A stretch of 64,000 nucleotides of DNA from contig NZ_AFXQ01000008.1 of NCBI RefSeq assembly GCF_000224415.1, positions 62,001-126,000 of the forward strand, read 5' to 3'. The notes below the pieces were generated by a model. The model was not told where the DNA came from. It saw nothing but the letters and a program-made list of their open reading frames with translations, and did no database searches. Of the stretch, positions 52,539 through 59,942 are shown piece by piece. This DNA comes from Citricoccus sp. CH26A. Lineage in GTDB: Bacteria > Actinomycetota > Actinomycetes > Actinomycetales > Micrococcaceae. Numbering within the stretch: the first letter of the stretch is position 1; every line of letters begins with the position of its first letter. Made by a program: the position numbers and the translations under genes.

Positions 52539-53180
52539 GTGACCGACCTCTGGCCCCTGATCCACGCCGAGCGCGCCGCCCTGGCCGATGACCTCGCCAC
52601 CCTGACCGACGAGCAGTGGAAGCGGACCACGCTGGCCACGGAGTGGACGGTGGAGGAGGTCGTCGCGCACCTGTCCGCCGCGGCCGCCACCGGCCGGTGG
52701 GCGTGGCTGAAGAGCATCATCGGGGCCGGCCTGAACCCGGCGGTGCACAACAACCGCCGCCTGGCCGAGCACCTCGGCACCACCCCGGCCGGGACGCTGG
52801 AGACCTTCCGCCAGGTCATCGGTTCCACCACGGTCCCGACGAACAACCTGGCCGCCTGGCTGGGAGAGGTGGTCGTCCACGGTGAGGACATCCGGGAGCC
52901 GCTGAGCCTGCAGCGGACCTACCCGCGGGAGGTGCTCGTGGTGCTGCTCGAGTTCTTCGAGTCCTCGAACTTCACGGTGCCCTCCAAGGCGCGCGCCCGG
53001 GGCCTGACCCTGGTCGCCACGGACCTGGGGCGCTGGGTCGGGGCCGGCCCCGAGGTCCAGGGCACCGCCAGGGACCTGATCATGGCCATGGCCGGACGAG
53101 CGGTGCCGCTCGAGCGGTTCTCCGGGCCGGGCGCCCTCGACTTCGACGCCCGGGGCCAGCGCCCCTCCCAGAAACGCTGA
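52539..53180 (+). CDS. maleylpyruvate isomerase-family (DinB-like) mycothiol-dependent protein
   Basis: The protein has 213 residues, a four-helix DinB-like fold of the TIGR03083 group. The metal ligands H44 (VVAHLSA), E110 and H114 (LGEVVVHGED) have the E-x3-H spacing of this family. The conserved EWTVEEVVAHL and RxPL regions are present. In actinobacteria such enzymes use mycothiol as a thiol cofactor. The reaction is unknown. The GTG at 52539 is favoured by the TAGGGT element; it is convergent with the lysE-type gene. Confidence 0.78.
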   Translation: MTDLWPLIHAERAALADDLATLTDEQWKRTTLATEWTVEEVVAHLSAAAATGRWAWLKSIIGAGLNPAVHNNRRLAEHLGTTPAGTLETFRQVIGSTTVPTNNLAAWLGEVVVHGEDIREPLSLQRTYPREVLVVLLEFFESSNFTVPSKARARGLTLVATDLGRWVGAGPEVQGTARDLIMAMAGRAVPLERFSGPGALDFDARGQRPSQKR

Positions 53181-53191
53181 ACGCCCCTCCC

Positions 53192-53929
53192 TCAGCCCAG
53201 GGCCAGCTTCGCGGCGATGGCCACCATCACCACGCCGACCACGAGGTCCACGATCCGCCAGGTGCGGGGGGTGTCCAGCACGGGGGCCAGGGCCCGCGCG
53301 CCCAGTCCCAGGGTGAGGAACCAGAGGGCGGAACCGGTCACCGCACCGGCGGCGAAGACCCACTTGTCCGCCCCGTAGGAGTTGGCCAGCGTGCCCAGCA
53401 TGACCACCGTGTCCAGGATGGCGTGCGGGTTGAGCATCGAGACGGACAGTGCCGTGAGGACCACGACGTGCGCGGGGGTCGCGGACCGCTCCCGGGCGCG
53501 GAGCCGGACCGCGAGCGCGGGCCTCGTGGCCACCGCGACGCCGCCCGCGCCGCCCTCGTCCCGGGGCCGGACCGCCGGGACCCCCTCGCCCGCCGGATCC
53601 TCGTCGACCCCTGCCGGGCCGGCGTCGGGCACGGGCGGTTCCGTCCGGCGGGGGGCGAACGCCGAGCGGAACGAGCGGGACGCGAACCAGAGCAGGTACG
53701 CCACTCCGGCCCAGGTCAGCGCCTGCAACACCCAGGGGGCGCGCTCGGCGACCACGCCGACCCCGGCGGTGCCGGCGAAGATCAGCACCAGGTCACCGGC
53801 CAGGCAGACGGCCAGGGTGAGCATCAGCCGGTCGCGGCGGATCGCCTGGCGCATGATGAACAGGCTCTGGGCACCGATGGCCACGATGAGGGCGAGGCAG
53901 GTCAGCAGACCGGTCAGGAAGATCGTCAC
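53192..53929 (-). CDS. lysE: LysE/ArgO-family amino acid exporter
   Basis: The protein has 245 residues and about six helices. LysE motifs include FLTGLLTCLALIVAIGAQSLFI, AGDLVLIFAGTAGVG and SVSMLNPHAILDTVVMLG. It exports lysine and arginine. The cytoplasmic loop between helices 3 and 4 carries a Pro/Gly/Asp-rich insert of about 50 residues. The GTG start at 53929 has a -10-like TAGCGT 6 nt upstream and no ribosome site. It is divergent from its likely regulator LysG. Confidence 0.87.
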   Translation of the reverse strand: MTIFLTGLLTCLALIVAIGAQSLFIMRQAIRRDRLMLTLAVCLAGDLVLIFAGTAGVGVVAERAPWVLQALTWAGVAYLLWFASRSFRSAFAPRRTEPPVPDAGPAGVDEDPAGEGVPAVRPRDEGGAGGVAVATRPALAVRLRARERSATPAHVVVLTALSVSMLNPHAILDTVVMLGTLANSYGADKWVFAAGAVTGSALWFLTLGLGARALAPVLDTPRTWRIVDLVVGVVMVAIAAKLALG

Positions 53930-53935
53930 CCGGTC

Positions 53936-53941
53936 ACGCTA
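53936..53941 (-). promoter_or_regulatory. -10-like TAGCGT, leaderless promoter of lysE
   Basis: On the minus strand TAGCGT lies 6 nt before the GTG at 53929. It is followed directly by the presumed LysG control region. Confidence 0.45.
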
Positions 53942-53970
53942 GGGCGGCCATCACCTTCCGTTCCACCTGC

Positions 53971-53986
53971 ATATCCTTCAGGGTAT
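53971..53986. promoter_or_regulatory. LysR-type imperfect dyad in the lysE-lysG gap
   Basis: ATATCC-N4-GGGTAT is an AT-rich dyad in the 70-bp divergent gap. It fits the T-N11-A shape of LysR-type sites. It lies 42 bp from lysE and 14 bp from lysG. Confidence 0.4.
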
Positions 53987-53999
53987 TAAGCTTTCCTTC

Positions 54000-54893
54000 A
54001 TGAACACCGAGCACCTGCGGGCCCTGGCCGCCGCCGTGGACGAGGGCACCTTCGACGCGGCCGCGGCCTCGCTGCGCATCTCCGGCTCGGCCTTCTCCCA
54101 GCGGATCCGCTCCCTGGAGAAGGACGTCGGACAGGTGCTGCTGACGCGCACCGTCCCGGTCGGCACGACGGCGGCCGGCGACCGGATGCTGCGCCTGGCC
54201 CGCCAGGTCGCGGTCCTGGAGGAGGAGGCCCGGCGCTCGCTCGGGCAGGGCACCGGAGGCCGGGCCGTGCTGTCCGTGGCGGTCAACGCGGACTCACTGG
54301 CCACGTGGTTCGTGGAGGTGCTGCAGCAGGCGGCGACCTGGGACGACGCCGTGCTGCAGTTGCACCTGGAGGACCAGGAGCACACGCACGAACTGCTGCG
54401 CCAGGGCACCGTGATCGCCGCGGTCACCGAGAGCCCGGCCCCGGTCTCCGGGTGCGTGACCATGGAACTGGGCACGATGGTCTACCACCCGGTGGCGGCG
54501 TCGTCCCTGCTGGACCGGTACCGCCGCCCGGACGGCTCGGTGGACTTCACGGCCGTGCCAGTGCAGGACTTCGGCAGCCGGGACAACCTGCAGCGATCCC
54601 GGCTGGCGGCCTGGCGCGAGGACCGCCCCGGGACCGACGCCCTGCCGCCCCGGCACCAGGTCCCCACGGTCCACGGGTTCAACGCGGCGGTGGCGGCCGG
54701 ACTGGGCTGGGGCATGATCCCGGCCGGCCAGTTGCCCGGGGGCGTGCTGGAGGGCAGCCACCCGGACCTGGTGGTGATCCCCGAACTCGAGCAGGCACGG
54801 GTGCCGTTGCACTGGCAGCGGTGGTCCGCCGGGACCCCGGCGCTGGACCGGCTCACGGCCGCCGTGCAGCTGGCCGCGCGCAACATGACCTGA
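54000..54893 (+). CDS. lysG: LysG/ArgP-type LysR-family regulator
   Basis: The protein has 297 residues. An N-terminal winged helix (LRALAAAVDEGTFDAAAASL, SGSAFSQRIRSLEKDVGQVL) is followed by the co-inducer domain (AVLSVAVNADSLATWFVEVL, TVIAAVTESPAPVSGCV, GWGMIPAGQLP). SGSAFSQRIRSLE is typical of ArgP/LysG. In corynebacteria LysG activates lysE when lysine, arginine or histidine is abundant. The divergent layout with lysE supports this role here. Confidence 0.88.
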   Translation: MNTEHLRALAAAVDEGTFDAAAASLRISGSAFSQRIRSLEKDVGQVLLTRTVPVGTTAAGDRMLRLARQVAVLEEEARRSLGQGTGGRAVLSVAVNADSLATWFVEVLQQAATWDDAVLQLHLEDQEHTHELLRQGTVIAAVTESPAPVSGCVTMELGTMVYHPVAASSLLDRYRRPDGSVDFTAVPVQDFGSRDNLQRSRLAAWREDRPGTDALPPRHQVPTVHGFNAAVAAGLGWGMIPAGQLPGGVLEGSHPDLVVIPELEQARVPLHWQRWSAGTPALDRLTAAVQLAARNMT

Positions 54894-54953
54894 ATCCCGC
54901 GGCCGGTGGTGTGGACTGGTGGTCCCGGCGACCGCCCCACCCGAAGGACCCGC

Positions 54954-56012
54954 ATGACCTCGACAGACCGCCCCGCCCCCGCACACGTGCTCCTGCTGGG
55001 CTTCGGCGCCATCGGCCGGCAGGTTGCCCTGCAGTTGGCCCCGGAACGCGAGGCCGGCGCCGTCCGGGTGTGGGCGGCCGAGCGGGACGTGGCCGCCAGC
55101 CGGCACCGCGCGCTGCCCGGGGTCGAGCTCGTCACCACCGGAGCGGACCTGGACTGCCTGAACTGGTCCGATGTCCTCGGCGAGGCGGACCTGGTGGTGG
55201 AGTGCGCCGGAGTGGTCCCGGCCGGCCAGTACGGGCCGGCCGTCATCGCCGCGGGGACCGACCTGGTCCTGACGAGCGTGGGCGCCCTGGCCGATCCGGG
55301 CATCGCGCGGCGGTTGCTGGCCGGCCCCGGCCGGCTCTGGGTGACCTCCGGGGCGATCGGCGGTTTCGACGTCCTGGGGGCCGCGGCGGACGCCGGCGGG
55401 CTCGACCGCGTGCGGATCCGCACCACCAAGCGCCCCACCTCGCTGTTGCGCCCCTGGATGTCCCCCGCCGAACAGGACGAGCTCTCAGCCCTGCGTCCGG
55501 GCGATGCGCCGGTGACCGTGTTCACCGGTGGGCCGGCGGAGGCCATCGAACGGTTCCCGGCCAACGTCAACGTCGCGGTCGGCCTGGCCTGGGCCACGCG
55601 GGGCCGGCCGGCCGCCGTCGGGTCCGAGGGCGGCCGGACAGCGACCGACGGGACCGAGGGCGGCGGGATGGAAGCCGGCGGGATGGAAGCCGGCGGGAGT
55701 GAGACCGGTGGACGTGGGGCCGGCGGGACAGAGACCGGCGGGGCCGCGCGGGGAGCGGATGAGGTCGCGCTGTTGCAGCGCTCCCTGGACCGGGTCCGGG
55801 TGGAGCTGGTCGCCGACCCCGCCGTCGGGCGCAGCCGGCACGAGATCCTCGCCGAGGGCCTGGCCGGCCGCTTCGAGCTCGCCTTCGAGTCCGCGCCGAG
55901 TCCGGAGAACCCGAAGACCTCCGGGCTGACCGCGCTCTCCGTCGCCCGGACGGTCCGCGAGGCCCTTCGCGCCGCGGCCGACCGCCGGGGTTACGAGCAC
56001 GCCGCGCGGTGA
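54954..56012 (+). CDS. aspartate dehydrogenase-like protein (NadX family) with repeat insert
   Basis: The protein has 352 residues. The Rossmann site is HVLLLGFGAIGRQVA. Further family features are ADLVVECAG, TSVGALADPGI, VTSGAIGGFDVL and FPANVNVAVGLAWA. NadX oxidises L-aspartate to iminoaspartate with NAD(P)+. After ANVNVAV, where the C-terminal domain should continue, there is a Gly/Glu-rich insert of about 45 residues from a 15-bp tandem repeat. Then VALLQRSLDRVRVELVADP resumes the domain. The ATG at 54954 has GAAGGA. Quinolinate synthase genes are not adjacent, so a NAD-synthesis role is open. Confidence 0.78.
   Translation: MTSTDRPAPAHVLLLGFGAIGRQVALQLAPEREAGAVRVWAAERDVAASRHRALPGVELVTTGADLDCLNWSDVLGEADLVVECAGVVPAGQYGPAVIAAGTDLVLTSVGALADPGIARRLLAGPGRLWVTSGAIGGFDVLGAAADAGGLDRVRIRTTKRPTSLLRPWMSPAEQDELSALRPGDAPVTVFTGGPAEAIERFPANVNVAVGLAWATRGRPAAVGSEGGRTATDGTEGGGMEAGGMEAGGSETGGRGAGGTETGGAARGADEVALLQRSLDRVRVELVADPAVGRSRHEILAEGLAGRFELAFESAPSPENPKTSGLTALSVARTVREALRAAADRRGYEHAAR
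55631..55735 (+). repeat. 15-bp tandem repeat inside the nadX-like gene (about 7 units)
   Basis: Seven consecutive 15-bp units begin with CGG(C/T)GG or a near form. Two adjacent copies (55661-55675 and 55676-55690) are identical (CGGCGGGATGGAAGC). The period keeps the frame and encodes a five-residue unit, mainly A/T-G-G-x-E. Copy-number change would not break the gene. Confidence 0.85.
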
Positions 56013-56064
56013 TCCGCCCGGCGTGTCCCACCGTGCAGCGTGCTCGTGACTCGTGGGACGGGCC

Positions 56065-56574
56065 TCAGTCCTCCGGGATCGCGTACTCCGCACCGGATGC
56101 CGTGCGTTCCAGCAGGGACTCGTCCACGAGGTACCGGCGGAGCATCGCCACGTCCGGGTGGAAGACGCGCAACCGCTGGTTCAGCTCCGCCTCGGCGAGC
56201 ACCTCACCGGGTTCCAGCGCGTGGTCCCGCACCCAGCGCAGCAGCTCGGTGCGCTCGGTCGGGGCGGCGGGCATGGCGGTGACGCGCGGGCCGTCGAGGA
56301 ACTTCCCGACGCCGGCCCGCGCCTTCCCCGAGTCCTCACCCCCGGGTGCCGCGAGGGTCGACCGCAGGGCGGCTCCGTCCACGGCGAGGGAGCCGTCGTC
56401 GTCCTCCGTCAGGATTCCGAGGTCGAGCCAGGACCGGAGGGCCTTCTGCTCGCGGGTGTTCAGCGCGGCGCGAGCGGCCGGGTCCAGCCGGTCAAGCACC
56501 GCACGGGCGAAGACGGTGCGGGCCGCCTCGTTGCCGAGGGCGGCCAGCACCGGCTTCCAGTCGGAGGTGATCAC
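56065..56574 (-). CDS. DUF2087 domain protein
   Basis: The protein has 169 residues from the GTG at 56574, which overlaps the SDR stop by GTGA. The N-terminal half is helical (WKPVLAALGNEAARTVFARAVL). The C-terminal half matches DUF2087: YLVDESLLERTASGAEYAI preceded by LNQRLRVFHPDVAMLRRYL, a small winged-helix-like module. This suggests a transcription regulator, perhaps of the coupled SDR gene. An N-terminal extension to 56646 is unlikely because it is Arg-rich and overlaps the SDR. Confidence 0.72.
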   Translation of the reverse strand: MITSDWKPVLAALGNEAARTVFARAVLDRLDPAARAALNTREQKALRSWLDLGILTEDDDGSLAVDGAALRSTLAAPGGEDSGKARAGVGKFLDGPRVTAMPAAPTERTELLRWVRDHALEPGEVLAEAELNQRLRVFHPDVAMLRRYLVDESLLERTASGAEYAIPED

Positions 56575-57344
56575 CGGCCCACGTAGCCGGCATCGGCGTG
56601 GATGACGGTACCCGTGACGTAGGAGGAGGCGTCCGAGGCGAGCCACAGGGTGGCCTCGGCGATCTCCCGCGGCTTGCCGAAGCGGTTCAGCAGGGACAGC
56701 TGCGGGGCATAGGACTCCTCGTCGAGCCCGAACTCCTCGAGGGCGCCGCGCAGCATCGGGGTGTCGATGGCGCCCGGGGCCACGGAGTTCACGCGGATGC
56801 CGTGCTGGCCGTTCTCCATGGCCGCGACCTTGGTCATGCCCACCACGCCGTGCTTGGCGGCCACGTAGGCGATGTTGTTGGGCTGGGGGCGGAAGCCGGA
56901 GACGGAGGAGATGTTGATGATGGAGCCACCGTCCCCCTGGGCGATCATCTGCTGCAGTTCGTACTTCTGGCTCAGCGCGGCGCCCTTGAGGTCCACGGAC
57001 ATCAGCCGGTCCCAGTAGTCCTCGTCGAACTCACTGGCCAGGCCGTTGTCCGGGGTCAGGGCGGCGTTGTTCACGGCCACGTCGAGACGGCCGAAACGCT
57101 CCACGGTGGCCTCCACCATGGCCTTGACCTGCGCGGAGTCGGAGACGTCCACCTTCACGAACAGGGCCTGGGCCCCGGTGTCCGCGGTGATGGACTCGGC
57201 GGCCTGCCTGCCCTTCTCCTCATTGAAGTCGGCGATCACCACGTTGGCGCCGGCCTCGGCGAAGAGGCGGGCGGTCGCCTCGCCCATGCCCATGGCGGCA
57301 CCGGTGACGATGGCGGTCTTGCCTTCGAGGACGGGGAAAGTCAT
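56571..57344 (-). CDS. short-chain dehydrogenase/reductase (SDR)
   Basis: The protein has 257 residues and is a classical SDR. TGAAMGMGEA binds the dinucleotide, D39 (VVIADFN) favours NAD+, and NNAAL stabilises the core. The catalytic triad is S147 (INISSVSG), Y160 and K164 (AYVAAKHG). The C-terminus YVTGTVIHADAGYVGR is normal for the family. The substrate is not known. A good ribosome site (AAGGAG) precedes the ATG. It is co-translated with the DUF2087 gene. Confidence 0.9.
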   Translation of the reverse strand: MTFPVLEGKTAIVTGAAMGMGEATARLFAEAGANVVIADFNEEKGRQAAESITADTGAQALFVKVDVSDSAQVKAMVEATVERFGRLDVAVNNAALTPDNGLASEFDEDYWDRLMSVDLKGAALSQKYELQQMIAQGDGGSIINISSVSGFRPQPNNIAYVAAKHGVVGMTKVAAMENGQHGIRVNSVAPGAIDTPMLRGALEEFGLDEESYAPQLSLLNRFGKPREIAEATLWLASDASSYVTGTVIHADAGYVGR

Positions 57345-57367
57345 GTCATACTCCTTGGTTGGTTCGG

Positions 57368-57379
57368 ATGCGGTCGCAT
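57368..57379. promoter_or_regulatory. inverted repeat upstream of the SDR gene
   Basis: ATGCG-GT-CGCAT lies 24 bp before the SDR start. On the minus strand a -35-like TTGACC (57390-57395) is 17 bp away from it, so the palindrome overlaps the expected -10 position and could be a repressor site. Confidence 0.35.
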
Positions 57380-57458
57380 TTCACCCCACGGTCAACAACG
57401 TCCGGCGCGGCGGGGTGGGCCCCTCGTCGGAACGGTCGGGAAATTTCGGGACGGCCTG

Positions 57459-58658
57459 TCAGGAGCCGGCGAGCATGTCCAGCACGAGGGGCTTGACCCT
57501 CGAGCCGTAGAGCTCGATAGAGCCCATCATGTACTCGTGCGGCAGGGAACCGTTGCCGTACTTCATGCCGAAGCGGCTCGCTCCGAGCGCTGTCACGCTG
57601 CGCGCGATCTTCCGCGCCACGGTCTCCGGGGAACCCAGGTGCAGGGCCCCGTGTTCGATCTCCTGGCGGAACTGGATGGGGCTGGGGGCCGGCCAGCCTC
57701 GTTCGGCGCCGAGCTTGCGGATGGCGGCCTCCCAGTGCGGGTAGTACATCTCCGCGGCCCGTTCGTCCGTCTCGGCCACGAAACCGTGGGAGTGGACGGC
57801 CACGCGGCGGGCCTCGTGGCCGAACTCGTCGATCGAGCGGCGGTAGAGCTGGGCGAACGGGGCGAACCGCTCGGGAGCACCGCCGATGATCGCCAGCTCC
57901 AGGCCCATCCCGTGCTTCGCGGCACGCACCACCGACGCCGGGGTGCCGCCCACCGCCACCCAGGTCGGCAACCCGTGATCGTGCGCCGTCGTCGGGAACA
58001 CGGACTGGCGCTGCAGCGCGGCCCGGGTGGTGCCCTGCCACGTGACCGGACCCTCCGTGCGCAGCTGCGCGAACAGGTCCAGCTTCTCCTCGAAGAGCCG
58101 CTCGTAGTCCTGCAGGTCGTAACCGAACAGCGGGAAGGACTCGATGAAGGAGCCCCGGCCCAGTGAGACCTCGGCGCGACCGTCCGAGACGGCGTCGAGG
58201 GTGGCGAAGCGCTGGTAGACGCGCACGGGGTCGTCCGAGGAGAGCACGGTCACGGCGGAGATCAGCTTGAGGTGCCCGGTCTTCGAGGCGATCGCGGACA
58301 GCACCGTCTCGGGCGAGGAGACGGAGTAGTCCGGACGATGGTGCTCCCCGATGCCCAGCACGTCCACGCCGGACTGGTCCGCCAGGACGCCCTCGGCCAC
58401 GAGGTTGCGCAGCACCTCGGGGTGGTCCAGCGGTCTGCCGTCCAGGGAGTGCGTCACGTCCCCGAAGGTGTGCAGGCCGAACTCCAGCGTGCCCTCCGGC
58501 AGGGACCCGGCCCGCTCGGTGCTCGGGTTCGGGTGCGGGGCGGCGTGGGCGGCGGGACCCGCGGCGGGTGCGGGGCCGTCGTCGGGCCGGGCGGCGCGCG
58601 CCTGGGCAGGGTGGTTCGGCTCGGTCTCGGGGCGGGGATTCTCGGTCACGTCAGGCAC
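57459..58658 (-). CDS. LLM-class flavin-dependent oxidoreductase
   Basis: The protein has 399 residues from a GTG at 58658. The first 50 or so are Pro/Ala-rich and probably disordered. The luciferase-like TIM barrel then follows (LEFGLHTFGDVTHSLDG, GVDVLGIGEHHRPDYSVSSP, LGRGSFIESFPLFGYDLQDY, VAVGGTPASVVRAAKHG). These enzymes use reduced flavin (F420 or FMN). The extended N-terminus could be a start mis-call. The next in-frame GTG is four codons later, and the first ATG lies well inside the barrel. The substrate is unknown. Confidence 0.83.
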   Translation of the reverse strand: MPDVTENPRPETEPNHPAQARAARPDDGPAPAAGPAAHAAPHPNPSTERAGSLPEGTLEFGLHTFGDVTHSLDGRPLDHPEVLRNLVAEGVLADQSGVDVLGIGEHHRPDYSVSSPETVLSAIASKTGHLKLISAVTVLSSDDPVRVYQRFATLDAVSDGRAEVSLGRGSFIESFPLFGYDLQDYERLFEEKLDLFAQLRTEGPVTWQGTTRAALQRQSVFPTTAHDHGLPTWVAVGGTPASVVRAAKHGMGLELAIIGGAPERFAPFAQLYRRSIDEFGHEARRVAVHSHGFVAETDERAAEMYYPHWEAAIRKLGAERGWPAPSPIQFRQEIEHGALHLGSPETVARKIARSVTALGASRFGMKYGNGSLPHEYMMGSIELYGSRVKPLVLDMLAGS

Positions 58659-58758
58659 AACGTGCGCGGTGACCGGATCATTCCTTCAGTTTTGAATCAC
58701 TCGGGTGCGGCCGGGAGCCCCGTGTGAGCGGCCCGCGGCGCCAGGGTGCACGTGCGGA

Positions 58759-59016
58759 TCAGAAGAACCCGGCGAAGCGCCCGACGATCGCCAGGATCAC
58801 GAAGACCGCCACCAGGACGAGGACCAGGACGAGCCAGGCCTTGCCCTTGGCACCCTCGCCGGGCTTCTCGACGTCCATGTCCGGGTTCGTGGGACCCACC
58901 CCGGTGCCCTCGGCCGGCGGGGTGTCCCCCTCGATGCTGTGCCCCGTGCTCTCCCGCGTGGCCTTGGCGGCCTCGTCGCGGTCGTGCCGGGCGTCTTCGG
59001 AGCTGAGGTCTGCCAT
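58759..59016 (-). CDS. small single-span membrane protein
   Basis: The protein has 85 residues. A charged, Asp/Glu-rich N-terminal region carries PTNPDMDVEKPGEGAKGK, followed by one membrane helix (AWLVLVLVLVAVFVILAIV) and a short FAGFF end. This matches a conserved actinobacterial family of unknown role (DUF6480-like). The ATG start is clear of neighbours. Confidence 0.65.
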   Translation of the reverse strand: MADLSSEDARHDRDEAAKATRESTGHSIEGDTPPAEGTGVGPTNPDMDVEKPGEGAKGKAWLVLVLVLVAVFVILAIVGRFAGFF

Positions 59017-59099
59017 GCTGGCCTGCCTTCCACGGTGGGTGTACGCATCCCGCGCACGCCCTCAGGCTAACAAGCCCCCGGCCCCGCCGTGGACCGGGA

Positions 59100-59756
59100 T
59101 CAGGCGGGACCCGTGGTGATCCCGTTGCTCAACTGGCGGTCGGCCGCCTGGAGCAGTTCGAAGGCCAGCCGGGCCGCCTCCCGCGCCGGTTCCTGGGCCC
59201 ACTGCGGGACCTGGGTCGCCGGGTCCAGGCGGTCGAACGCCACGGTGCCGCCGATGCCCACGACGAATCCGAACCGGGCCGAGTGGGTCTCCACCGGCCC
59301 ATCGCCGAACAGGCAGACCAGGCCGGCGCCGCCCGTCGAGGCGTCCACGAACACCTGGGTCGGGGAGAACCTCAACTGCGGGGTCAGCCCGGACTGCACC
59401 GTCCCGGCGCCGCCGCTGCTCCAGCGCTGCCGGACCGTGACGTCCCAGCGTCCGCCGGGATCCGGGGTGGCGTGGGGCTCACCGGCCGCGCGCAGCCGCA
59501 ACTGGGCCAGGGCGAACCGTGCCCGATCGGCCCAGGCCTCGGGAAGCTCCGGCGGGCCGGTCAGTTCCCAGTCCCGGATCAGCAACCGGTGGTGGAACAC
59601 CGTGGGCCGGTACACCGTGCCGCGGGCCGTGCTGCCGAGCCTGCTGCCGAGACTGGCGCTGAGGGACAACCGGGTCCCGAAACCGTCCGGGCTGTCATCC
59701 ACCTCTTCCCAGTCGTGGCGGGTCACCGTCTCGGTGAGTTCGAGAATCGTGTCCAT
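59100..59756 (-). CDS. conserved hypothetical protein
   Basis: The protein has about 218 residues from the ATG at 59756 (MDTILELTETVTRHDWEEV). In-frame ATGs also occur at 59774, 59792, 59798 and 59810, spelling an odd Met-rich lead-in (MQRDMKMERGTDMRQGTEM). The true start is therefore uncertain. The body has beta-strand-like segments (FGTRLSLSASLGSRL, TVYRPTVFHHRLLIRDWEL, AGLVCLFGDGPVE, FGFVVGIGG) and a C-terminal helix. I do not recognise a family. There is no signal peptide or membrane helix. Confidence 0.6.
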   Translation of the reverse strand: MDTILELTETVTRHDWEEVDDSPDGFGTRLSLSASLGSRLGSTARGTVYRPTVFHHRLLIRDWELTGPPELPEAWADRARFALAQLRLRAAGEPHATPDPGGRWDVTVRQRWSSGGAGTVQSGLTPQLRFSPTQVFVDASTGGAGLVCLFGDGPVETHSARFGFVVGIGGTVAFDRLDPATQVPQWAQEPAREAARLAFELLQAADRQLSNGITTGPA

Positions 59757-59942
59757 CTCCGTGCCCTGTCTCATGTCCGTACCCCGTTCCATCTTCATGT
59801 CCCGTTGCATCTCTACGAACAGGACATCACCCCACCCTCGGTGCCCCCTATGCCGGTCCTGTGCTGAACCTGTGTCTGCGGAACCGGCGCCCGGGGCCCG
59901 TTTCCGGATCTCCGCGCCCCCGTGAGCGCGGCACATCGGTCT

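Noticed and set aside
56025-56059. Inverted repeat GTCCCAC...GTGGGAC between the NadX-like and DUF2087 genes as a terminator
   Set aside because: The arms are only 7 bp with a loop of over 20 nt and no U tract. That is too weak to call, although the genes converge here.
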